NCBI GenBank assembly: GCA_015478945.1
Contig: JABUQX010053526.1
Span: forward strand, 1 to 64,000
Direction of reading: 5' to 3'
From: Trachelipus rathkii
Lineage: Eukaryota; Arthropoda; Malacostraca; Isopoda; Trachelipodidae
Length of the DNA stretch: 64,000 nucleotides
Positions 54,621-63,869 of this stretch are shown piece after piece (the stretch's first letter is position 1; each line of letters begins with the position of its first letter). The position numbers and the translations under genes are program-made. A model generated the notes under the pieces. The model had not been told where the DNA came from and made no database searches. It worked only from the letters and a program-made list of their open reading frames with translations.

Positions 54621-55151
54621 TCTCTTATGTTATTGTTAAGGGTTGCTAAGGTTATTATATATTATTGCTACAAGGTTGTTATATATTGCTGGAAGCTAAG
54701 GCTGCTGGCTAACGCTTGGTAATATGGAGGGCAGTGTAAGATTTTAAATATTTCCTTCGCTATTTAATATTTTTTCTTAATTTTTTCGTTTTCTTTTTTT
54801 TTAAATGTTTCAAACTCCCTTTTCTTTAGTTACCCCTCTTATTTATTTTTCCTCTTATTTGAATATATATTTTTTATCAATTATTTATTATTTATCATTA
54901 TTATGTTATTTTACATATTTATTTTTATGAATATTTAATTCTATTTATAAATTACCTTGATTTCTTCCCTTTCGTAAAATTCCGTATATTTTGGTGTTTG
55001 ATCATTTACTTAAATCACCTTTTTATTATTTTAGACTATATTTAATGATATAAACTATAATTTAATAATTAATAAACCTTTATTAATAAATGACTAAAGT
55101 AATTATGTATATATTTGTCTTATATTTAAGTTCTAATAATTATTATTCGTT

Positions 55152-55605
55152 TAAGTATTGCAGAATTCTGGATTGTTTACTCAATCTTGGAAATATTACT
55201 GGAACATGTCAGAATTTCAATGGATAAAGTGAACTCTTCTATAAGCAAATCATGTTTTGCCGTATTTCAGAATAATTACATGGAAAAGGACACTTTAAAT
55301 GTTTTATATCTGTAAATTATATATATATTATTAATTTATTAAATAGTTAAAAACTGTTACTAAGCCTTATTTATGAATATAAGAATTGCAGTTTCAAATC
55401 GCTTACTGAATCTTGGAAATATTACTGGAACATGTCAGAATTTCAATGAATAAAGTTAACTCTTCTATAAGCAAATTGTGTTTTGCCATATTTCAGAATA
55501 ATTACATGAAAAAGGACACTTTAAATGTTTTATATCTGTAAATTATATATATTATTAATTTACTAAATAGTTAAAAACTGTTACTAAGCCATATTTACGA
55601 ATATA
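55152..55605 (+). repeat. Internal 226-bp tandem duplication in LTR 1
   Basis: Two copies (about 55152-55380 and 55381-55605) share AATCTTGGAAATATTACTGG (55183 and 55409, offset 226), CATGTCAGAATTTCAATG and TTAAAAACTGTTACTAAGCC. The same duplication is in LTR 2 (59772-60225), so it predates the tandem amplification. Confidence 0.85.
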
Positions 55606-55787
55606 AATATATTTATATATATAAATATATACTTTTATATTTTAGTTACCCTTAATTTAAGATAAATGTAGTTAATACTAATTTTATATTTTAAGTTAGC
55701 AAGTTTTTCTTCATTTAATGATTGTATTGTTAATAAAATATTTTGTATGACATTTATAAGATAATTATTGATTACAAGAAAAGCAGT

Positions 55788-55796
55788 TATATATAG
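55788..55796 (+). promoter_or_regulatory. TATA-like box in LTR 1 (putative)
   Basis: TATATATAG about 30 bp before the start of the GC-richer hairpin region, in a position that would suit an LTR promoter. The same sequence occurs in LTR 2. TA-rich context makes this weak. Confidence 0.3.
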
Positions 55797-55826
55797 GTTG
55801 ATTTCCAGCCAATATTTAAGCAACCT

Positions 55827-56472
55827 GGAAGCTTGCTTCCTCTCTTCCTTGGTCTAGCTTTTCGTATTTGAGGTCTAGCCTTAGATATATTTTGGTTTGA
55901 AGAGCATTGTGGCCTCGCCACAAGCTTATAATCAGTCTAGCTGATTATTGGGTACTGTCAGTCTAGCTGAGAGATCTGGTCTAGCCAGATACACCTGTAT
56001 TAGTCTAGCTGATACGAATCTTGGAAGGCCTAGCCGACCGCAACGTTGAGTCTAGCTCAACGAGGGTACTATCAGTCTAGCTGATAGATCTGGTCTAGCC
56101 AGATACACCTGTATTAGTCTAGCTAATACGAACTTTGGAAGGCCTAGCCGACCGCAACGTTGAGTCTAGCTCAACGAAGGTACTGTCAGTCTAGCTGAGA
56201 GATCTGGTCTAGCCAGATATACCTGTATTAGTCTAGCTAATACGAACTTTGGAAGGCCTAGCCGACCGCAACAATTGAGTCTAGCTCAACGAAGGTACTG
56301 TCAGTCTAGCTGAGAAATCTGGTCTAGCCAGATATACCTGTATTAGTCTAGCTAATACGAATTGGAAGGCCTAGCCAACCACAACAATTGAGTCTAGCTC
56401 AATTTCTGTCTGTTAAGTCTAGCTTGACGGATTTTTCAGCTTGGATGTGTTTGGATTATTAGTCTAGCTAAT
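55827..56472 (+). repeat. Hairpin array 1 with invariant TCTAG loops (25 CTAG loops)
   Basis: Hairpins follow one another with 0-15 nt between them. Nearly all have loop TCTAG (four have CCTAG) closed by G-C, with different stems. Examples: ATCAG-TCTAG-CTGAT (55931-55945), ATCTGG-TCTAG-CCAGAT (55974-55990), GTATTAG-TCTAG-CTGATAC (55997-56015), CGTTGAG-TCTAG-CTCAACG (56044-56062), and CTGTTAAG paired with CTTGACGG (56410-56430). A related stem with loop CCTCG (TTGTGG/CCACAA) is near 55905-55925, and a GGAAGC/GCTTCC stem at 55827-55840. Five hairpins make a 114-bp unit occurring four times: 55951-56064, 56065-56178, 56179-56293 and 56294-56404. Confidence 0.9.
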
Positions 56473-56592
56473 GTGGTATCCCGATTGTAGTAACGCCGCA
56501 GATTCTCCACGCATTTCTTCGAAGAGCAACTGATCTAAACTGTCGCTACTGTTTTTCTTTTTGAAATCTTTAATTATTATGTATATTATGTT

Positions 56593-56598
56593 AATAAA
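56593..56598 (+). terminator. AATAAA polyadenylation signal in LTR 1 (putative)
   Basis: AATAAA about 120 bp after the last hairpin and 220 bp before the LTR end, the place expected for the end of R. Other AATAAA words exist in this AT-rich element, so use is unproven. Confidence 0.3.
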
Positions 56599-56822
56599 CA
56601 AATCCTTTTATTAATCTTTAATTTATTCCCTGTCACTACCAGCAAATCTTTATTAATTTTAGTTGAATAATTCTAATAGCGTTACAAGGTTTAATGTCCC
56701 AGAAAGGTCAAATAATATTTTATGAGAATAACTTCAGCTTGTTAATACAAGAGTATTATTTCTTTCAATGGTTTACAGCAGTAGAACGTTGACCTTTTCC
56801 TTCCCATACAAATATCTTTCAG

Positions 56823-56839
56823 TGGTGGCAGCGGTGGGA
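56823..56839 (+). promoter_or_regulatory. Primer-binding site matching tRNA-Leu, copy 1
   Basis: TGGTGGCAGCGGTGGGA starts one base after the LTR end. It is the reverse complement of the last 17 nt (with CCA) of the conserved animal tRNA-Leu whose acceptor strand ends GCTGCCA. A near-copy, TGGTAGCAGCGGTG, follows 50 bp later at 56873, also after ATCTTTCAG. Confidence 0.75.
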
Positions 56840-57128
56840 CATTGACTCCCCTCTCATTCCTCGATCTTTCAGTGGTAGCAGCGGTGTAAGACGTTTAGAA
56901 TTATTTAGGAAGTTTTTTATTATCTTTAGAGCTGGTTTAAAGTGGCAGGTGAAGTGTTTATATTAAATAAGTATTATAGTTTATAATAGGGCATAAAATT
57001 AAAGATAGTTAATAAATAGTTAGACTGGTTGATAAATATTAAATAGCTGGTATTATACTTTAAGAATATATTTTTATTACTGATTGGATAATTTTTTTTG
57101 GTGTAATGCACTCGTTAGAAAGTTAAAA

Positions 57129-57389
57129 ATGAAAATAATAAAGTTCATATTTGTATTAATAACATTAGCCGTTAATAATAACAGTAGTAACAAAAAACAG
57201 ATATTGGTTAAGAATGATAAAGACAAAGAAATAATTCATCATCTCAAAGAAGTAAAATTCCTTCATACTAGTGTAAAAATTGACCATTTTAGGAGTAGAA
57301 AACGCGAGAGAAAGAAAAACAAGTGTTTTTATAACAGTAACAACAATATTGGCTATAATAATAATGAATTTCAAGGACAGAAACAGTAA
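57129..57389 (+). CDS. Small basic ORF with signal-like N-terminus, unit 1
   Basis: Opens further upstream at 57084 in a frame without ATG; the first ATG, at 57129, gives 86 residues. The N-terminus MKIIKFIFVLITLAV resembles a signal peptide or membrane anchor. The middle has KNDKDKEIIHHLKEVKF, followed by the basic stretch FRSRKRERKKNK and an Asn-rich tail ending EFQGQKQ. The copy in unit 2 is the same length with two amino-acid changes (Lys to Arg, Asn to Asp) and one silent change. I do not recognise it. Because the whole unit is similar between copies, conservation of the frame is not evidence of selection. Confidence 0.3.
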   Translation: MKIIKFIFVLITLAVNNNSSNKKQILVKNDKDKEIIHHLKEVKFLHTSVKIDHFRSRKRERKKNKCFYNSNNNIGYNNNEFQGQKQ

Positions 57390-58081
57390 TCTTGTAAATA
57401 ATTCTTTGTCAGGAACGAATTAATTTAGTTATCCCTTAAACGTAAAAACTAGTAGAAATTATTATATGTAGATGCAATATTAGATTTAAATTTTTTTTTC
57501 TGATTTAAAAATTTAGTTGTTTTATGTTTGCAAAGATTTAGTAAATAGATGTTAATATAAATTACTTAAAAATATTTTGAAGATTTAAATGATTATTTAT
57601 GGGCTAACTATTCTAAAGTTAATAGCAAATTTAAAACTTAAAAAGGTAAGTTGATGTTAATGGTTGGTCGAATATATGATGTAAATCTATTTTAAAGACA
57701 TTAGGAATGTAGAGATATTGTATTATCATCGGAAATGACTAGAGATTTTTTCTTGAAAGATTATTAGAGCACTTATTTTATGTAAGTTATTATAGTAATT
57801 CTTTTTCTAACAGTAGAAATATTGAGTATCGATGAAAAATGGAAATGACAGATTTTAGAAAGATTAAAGTACTAACTAATGATTAAAAGGTTATTTTAGT
57901 AGCTCTTGATCTGTTAGCTGTAACAGAATCAGTGAGATATTTAAGGAATATTGAATATTGATGAAATATGGAATTAGAAATTTAATTTCTTTTAGTAAGC
58001 TATTATTTTGATATAACCTCGTTATGTATATGAAATGAAGTGATGTTGGTAACATAATTTGAATATTATGTTTGGAATTTT

Positions 58082-58333
58082 ATGATGAATTTGAATTTTG
58101 TGATTTTGTGTATCTGTTGCAACAGGGGATTTTGGGTAGTTGAACTTGTAACAAAGTTGCTTCTACTGTGTCTTGCGGTTAATGATTCGTCATTCACTCA
58201 CATGAACTTGTTCAATCGATATGCCTCTAAGGAGAAAGTCGTTGTGAGCCCGCCTTGGAAATGGGGATGGAAAATTGTACAAAATGCCATCCTATTTCGA
58301 GACAAACCTTTTTTTTTTTTTTTTGGTGGTTAA
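58082..58333 (+). CDS. Short hydrophobic ORF, unit 1 (doubtful)
   Basis: About 83 codons beginning MMNLNFVILCICCNRGFW, with a hydrophobic first half and KEKVVVSPPWKWGWKIVQ later. The frame ends in a Phe run encoded by a T homopolymer whose length differs in unit 2. No recognised domain; most likely a chance frame. Confidence 0.15.
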   Translation: MMNLNFVILCICCNRGFWVVELVTKLLLLCLAVNDSSFTHMNLFNRYASKEKVVVSPPWKWGWKIVQNAILFRDKPFFFFFGG

Positions 58334-59352
58334 GTTTTGTAAAATTTAAATAGACGTTGTAAAGTTAAATTAATGATTTGAGAGGTTATTTAATTAAGAA
58401 CAGAAATCCATGGATATTTTGAACATCGTATTTAATGTAGTAAGTAGTAGCCTTTTTAAGAAATAAAGTTAGTCGATATGTTTATGATCTGTTGAGAAAA
58501 TTTGTAAGTTAAAGGTATTGGAAATGTTCAAAAGAAATGTTGTAAACTCAATAGAAATGGATGTTAAAGGTTAATATTGAAAATGTTAAAATCAGAATGT
58601 AGTGATGCGAAGATAGTAATGAAGTTGTGGCTAAATGCTAAATGTCTGATTAATAATGTTTAATAAAGTTTCCCTTAAATGTTAAAATAATATTCCGCTT
58701 AAGTTCCTGATTAAAGACATTGTACATAGTAGAAATTAAGGTAATATTAAGTTGAGAAATTAAGGTAATATTAAGTTGACGAAAGCTGAGTTATTATTGT
58801 GTTTAAAGTTTTGATTATTCTTGAAATCCGTTTTATATATCAATCAGTTGATTAAATGAATTGTGATATTACACATTTGGTTACTTAAACCTCGTTTTCT
58901 TTAATAAAATTATTTAATGTCTAATCTGAAGAGTTTCCCTTTCAGTTCAACACGCACTAGGAGTAACTACTTTAAAGCTGGAAGAAACCGATGACGACGT
59001 TTAATTATTCTAAGTCTTCTTTCATTTTGTTTTTCTCTATTACTTTATATCTTCTCACTACCTTATTTGTGCTAATATTTCTTGATCTATTTTATTTCCT
59101 TCATTCCTTTTGTTGTTGTCCGCTATTTCAGAAATAAATAAAGAACTGATATCCTATCCTACTAACAAAATTTAGTGATTGATAAATAAAACTACTCTGT
59201 ATATAGTAGATAAACTATTGACGAAAATGATTAGAAATAAGTTTTGACGGATAATGAAAATGTTCAAAATAAATCCATTATTTTTTTTTTCATATAATCC
59301 ATAAAAGGAAGTTATTAAAAAATATTAAAACGCTTGGTAATATGGAGGGCAG

Positions 59353-61353
59353 TGTAAGATTTTAAATATTTCCTTCGCTATTTAATATTTTTTCTTAATT
59401 TTTTCGTTTTCTTTTTTTTTAAATGTTTCAAACTCCCTTTTCTTTAGTTACCCCTCTTATTTATTTTTCCTCTTATTTGAATATATATTTTTTATCAATT
59501 ATTTATTATTTATCATTATTATGTTATTTTACATATTTATTTTTATGAATATTTAATTCTATTTATAAATTACCTTGATTTCTCCCCTTTCGTAAAATTC
59601 CGTATATTTTGGTTTTTGATCATTTACTTAAATCACCTTTTTTTATTCTTTTAGACTATATTTAATGATATAAACTATAATTTCATAATTAATAAACCTT
59701 TATTAATAAATGACTAAAGTAATTATGTATATATTTGTCTTATATTTAAGTTCTAATAATTATTATTCGTTTAAGTATTGCAGAATTTTGGATTGTTTAC
59801 TCAATCTTGGAAATATTACTGGAACATGTCAGAATTTCAATGGATAAAGTGAACTCTTCTATAAGCAAATCATGTTTTGCCGTATTTCAGAATAATTACA
59901 TGGAAAAGGACACTTTAAATGTTTTATATCTGTAAATTATATATATATTATTAATTTATTAAATAGTTAAAAACTGTTACTAAGCCTTATTTATGAATAT
60001 AAGAATTGCAGTTTCAAATCGCTTACTGAATCTTGGAAATATTACTGGAACATGTCAGAATTTCAATGAATAAAGTTAACTCTTCTATAAGCAAATTGTG
60101 TTTTGCCGTATTTCAGAATAATTACATGAAAAAGGACACTTTAAATGTTTATTATCTGTAAATTATATATACTATTAATTTACTAAATAGTTAAAAACTG
60201 TTACTAAGCCATATTTACGAATATAAATATATTTATATATATATAAATATATACTTTTATATTTTAGTTACCCTTAATTTAAGATAAATGTAGTTAATAC
60301 TAATTTTATATTTTAAGTTAGCAAGTTTTTCTTCATTTAATGATTGTATTGTTAATAAAATATTTTGTATGACATTTATAAGATAATTATTGATTACAAG
60401 AAAAGCAGTTATATATAGGTTGATTTCCAGCCAATATTTAAGCAACCTGGAAGCTTGCTTCCTCTCTTCCTTGGTCTAGCCAAGAAACTAAATGAAAAGT
60501 CTAGCTTTTCGTATTTGAGGTCTAGCCTTAGATATATTTTGGTTTGAAGAGCATTGTGGCCTCGCCACAAGCTTATAATCAGTCTAGCTGATTATTGGGT
60601 ACTGTCAGTCTAGCTGATAGATCTGGTCTAGCCAGATACACCTGTATTAGTCTAGCTAATACGAACTTTGGAAGGCCTAGCCGACCGCAACGTTGAGTCT
60701 AGCTCAACGAAGGTACTGTCAGTCTAGCTGATAGATCTGGTCTAGCCAGATACACCTGTATTAGTCTAGCTAATACGAACTTTGGAAGGCCTAGCCGACC
60801 GCAACGTTGAGTCTAGCTCAACGAAGGTATTGTCAGTCTAGCTGAGAAATCTGGTCTAGCCAGATATACCTGTATTAGTCTAGCTAATACGAATTGGAAG
60901 GCCTAGCCAACCACAACAATTGAGTCTAGCTCAATTTCTGTCTGTTAAGTCTAGCTTGACGGATTTTTCAGCTTGGATGTGTTTGGATTATTAGTCTAGC
61001 TAATGTGGTATCCCGATTGTAGTAACGCCGCAGATTCTCCACGCATTTCTTCGAAGAGCAACTGATCTAAACTGTCGCTACTGTTTTTCTTTTTGAAATC
61101 TTTAATTATTATGTATATTATGTTAATAAACAAATCCTTTTATTAATCTTTAATTTATTCCCTGTCACTACCAGCAAATCTTTATTAATTTTAGTTGAAT
61201 AATTCTAATAGCGTTACAAGGTTTAATGTCCCAGAAAGGTCAAATAATATTTTATGAGAATAACTTCAGCTTGTTAATACAAGAGTATTATTTCTTTCAA
61301 TGGTTTACAGCAGTAGAACGTTGACCTTTTCCTTCCCATACAAATATCTTTCA
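59353..61353 (+). repeat. LTR copy 2 (2,001 bp)
   Basis: Same organisation as LTR 1: TGTAAG start, 226-bp duplication at about 59772-60225, hairpin array at 60449-61004, TTTCA end. It is shorter because it has three hairpin units instead of four, and it keeps 25 bp (two complete hairpins) that LTR 1 lacks. Serves as 3' LTR of unit 1 and 5' LTR of unit 2. Confidence 0.65.
60449..61004 (+). repeat. Hairpin array 2 with TCTAG loops (21 CTAG loops)
   Basis: Starts with the GGAAGC/GCTTCC stem, then CTTGG-TCTAG-CCAAG (around 60470-60484) and GAAAAG-TCTAG-CTTTTC (60494-60510), which are fused into one broken hairpin in array 1. Three five-hairpin units follow: 60598-60711, 60712-60825 and 60826-60936. 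The array ends with the CTGTTAAG/CTTGACGG hairpin and ATTAG-TCTAG-CTAAT (60990-61004). Confidence 0.9.
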
Positions 61354-61354
61354 G

Positions 61355-61371
61355 TGGTGGCAGCGGTGGGA
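61355..61371 (+). promoter_or_regulatory. Primer-binding site matching tRNA-Leu, copy 2
   Basis: Identical to the site at 56823 and at the same distance (one base) from the LTR end. The secondary near-copy is at 61405. Confidence 0.75.
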
Positions 61372-61662
61372 CATTGACTCCCCTCTCATTCCTCGATCTT
61401 TCAGTGGTAGCAGCGGTGCAAGACGTTTAGAATTATTAGGAAGTTTTTTTTTATTATCTTTAGAGCTGGTTTAAAGTGGCAGGTGAAGTGTTTATATTAA
61501 ATAAGTATTATAGTTTATAATAGGGCATAAAATTAAAGATAGTTAATAAATAGTTAGACTGGTTGATAAATATTAAATAGCTGGTATTATACTTTAAGAA
61601 TATATTTTTATTACTGATTGGATAATTTTTTTTGGTGTAATGCACTCGTTAGAAAGTTAAAA

Positions 61663-61923
61663 ATGAAAATAATAAAGTTCATATTTGTATTAATAACATT
61701 AGCCGTTAATAATAACAGTAGTAACAAAAAACAGATATTGGTTAGGAATGATAAAGACAAAGAAATAATTCATCATCTCAAAGAAGTAAAATTCCTTCAT
61801 ACTAGTGTAAAAATTGACCATTTTAGGAGTAGGAAACGCGAGAGAAAGAAAAACAAGTGTTTTTATAACAGTAACAACAATATTGGCTATAATGATAATG
61901 AATTTCAAGGACAGAAACAGTAA
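61663..61923 (+). CDS. Small basic ORF with signal-like N-terminus, unit 2
   Basis: Second copy of the 86-residue frame at 57129-57389, same start and stop, two residue differences. Function unknown. Confidence 0.3.
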   Translation: MKIIKFIFVLITLAVNNNSSNKKQILVRNDKDKEIIHHLKEVKFLHTSVKIDHFRSRKRERKKNKCFYNSNNNIGYNDNEFQGQKQ

Positions 61924-62615
61924 TCTTGTAAATAATTCTTTGTCAGGAACGAATTAATTTAGTTATCCCTTAAACGTAAAAACTAGTAGAAATTATTAAA
62001 TGTAGATGCAATATTTGATTTAAATTTTTTTTTCTGATTTAAAAATTTAGTTGTTTTATGTTTGCAAAGATTTAGTAAATAGATGTTAAGATAAATTACT
62101 TAAATATTTTTTGAAGATTTAAATGATTATTTATGGACTAACTATTCTAAAGTTGATAGTAAATTTAAAACTTAAAGAGGTATATTGATGTTAATGGTTG
62201 GTCGAATATATGATGTAAATCTATTTTAAAGACATTAGGAATGTAGAGATATTGTATTATCATCGGAAATGACGGGAGATTTTTTTTCTTGAAAGATTAT
62301 TAGAGCACTTATTTTATGTAAGTTATTATAGTAGTTTTTTCTAACAGTAGAAATATTGAGTATCGATGAAAAATGGAAATGACAGATTTTAGAAAGATTA
62401 AAGTACTTACTAATGATTAAAAGGTTATTTTAGTAGCTCTTGATCTGTTAGCTGTAACAGAATCAGTGAGATATTTAAGGAATATTGAATATTGATGAAA
62501 TATGGAATTAGAAATTTAATTTCTTTTAGTAGGCTATTATTTTGATATAACCTCGTTATGTATATGAAATGAAGTGATGTTGGTAACATAATTTGAATAT
62601 TATGTTTGGAATTTT

Positions 62616-62864
62616 ATGATGAATTTGAATTTTGTGATTTTGTGTATCTGTTGCAACAGGGGATTTTGGATAGTTGAACTTGTAACAAAGTTGCTTCTAC
62701 TGTGTCTTGCGGTTAATGATTCGTCATTCACTCACATGAACTTGTTCAAACGATATGCCTCTAAGGAGAAAGTCGTTGTGAGCCCGCCTTGGAAATGGGG
62801 ATGGAAAATTGTACAAAATGCCATCCTATATCGAGACAAACTTCTTTTTTTTTTTGGTGGTTAA
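62616..62864 (+). CDS. Short hydrophobic ORF, unit 2 (doubtful)
   Basis: Counterpart of 58082-58333 with several substitutions and a shorter T-run-encoded end. Probably not a gene. Confidence 0.15.
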   Translation: MMNLNFVILCICCNRGFWIVELVTKLLLLCLAVNDSSFTHMNLFKRYASKEKVVVSPPWKWGWKIVQNAILYRDKLLFFFGG

Positions 62865-63869
62865 GTTTAAATAGACGTTGTAAAGTTAAATTAATGATTT
62901 GAGAGGTTATTTAATTAAGAACAGAAATCCATGGATATTTTGAACATCGTATTTAATGTAGTAAGTAGTAGCCTTTTTAAGAAATAAAGTTAGTCGATAT
63001 GTTTATGATCTGTTGAGAAAATTTGTAAGTTAAAAGTATTGGAAATGTTCAAAAGAAATGTTGTAAACTCAATAGAAATGGATGTTAAAGGTTAATATTG
63101 AAAATGTTAAAATCAGAATATACGTAGTGATACGAAGCTAGTAATGAAGTTGTGGTTAAATGTTAAATGTTTGATTAATAATAATAAAGTTTCCCTTAAA
63201 TGTTAAAATAATATTCCGCTTAAGTTCCTGATTAAAGACATTGTACATAGTAGAAATTAAGGTAATATTAAGTTGAGAAATTAAGGTAATATTAAGTTGA
63301 CGAAAGCTGAGTTATTATTGTGTTAAGTTTTGATTAAAGCTTCGAAATCCGTTTTATATATCAATCAGTTGATTAAATGATTTGTGATATTACACATTTG
63401 GTTATTTAAACCTCGTTTTTTTTAATAAAATTATTTAATGTCTAATCTGAAGAGTTTCCCTTTCAGTTCAACACGCAATAGGAGTAACTACTTTAAAGCT
63501 GGAAGAAACTGATGACGACGTTTAATTATTCTAAGTCCTCTTTCATTTTTGTTTTTCTCTATTACTTTATATCTTCTCACTACCTTATTTGTGCTAATAT
63601 TTCTTGATCTATTTTATTTCCTTCATTCCTTTTGTTGTTGTCCACTATTTCAGAAATAAATAAAGAACTGATATCCTACTAACAAAATTTAGTGATTGAT
63701 AAATAAAACTACTCTGTATATAGTAGATAAACTATTGACGAAAAATGATTAGAAATAAGTTTTGACGGATAATGAAAATGTTCAAAATAAATCCATTATT
63801 TTTTTTTTCATATAATCTTTAAAAAAAACTTATTAAAAATATTAAAACGCTTCGTAATATGGAGGGCAG

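Larger units (their letters stand above)
54735..56821 (+). repeat. LTR copy 1 (2,087 bp)
   Basis: Begins TGTAAGATTTT and ends ATCTTTCA, giving TG...CA termini. Contents in order: AT-rich 5' part, an internal duplication of about 226 bp (55152-55605), a TATA-like TATATATAG at 55788, the hairpin array (55827-56472), and an AATAAA at 56593. If the TATA box and polyadenylation signal are used, the hairpin array lies in the R region and would be present at both ends of the RNA. That regulatory reading is an inference in AT-rich DNA. Confidence 0.65.
56822..59352 (+). mobile_element. Internal region, unit 1 (2,531 bp)
   Basis: Starts with the primer site and ends with the purine tract GGAGGGCAG before the next LTR. 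AT-rich, with two short open frames described separately and no RT, protease, RNase H or integrase motif on either strand. Too short for a normal gag-pol, hence a large non-autonomous derivative. Confidence 0.65.
61354..63869 (+). mobile_element. Internal region, unit 2 (2,516 bp)
   Basis: Collinear with unit 1 with scattered substitutions and small indels, mostly in T and A runs. Ends in the same GGAGGGCAG purine tract, now preceded by CTTCGTAATAT. Confidence 0.65.

Noticed and set aside
55951..56404. CRISPR-like array in the LTR
   Set aside because: The 114-bp units are near-identical throughout with no variable spacers, the short conserved words are hairpin loops, and the context is a eukaryotic LTR element.
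56823..56839. A tRNA-Leu gene or fragment
   Set aside because: Only the complement of the tRNA 3' end including CCA is present, right after an LTR end. That is the pattern of a primer-binding site; no cloverleaf surrounds it.
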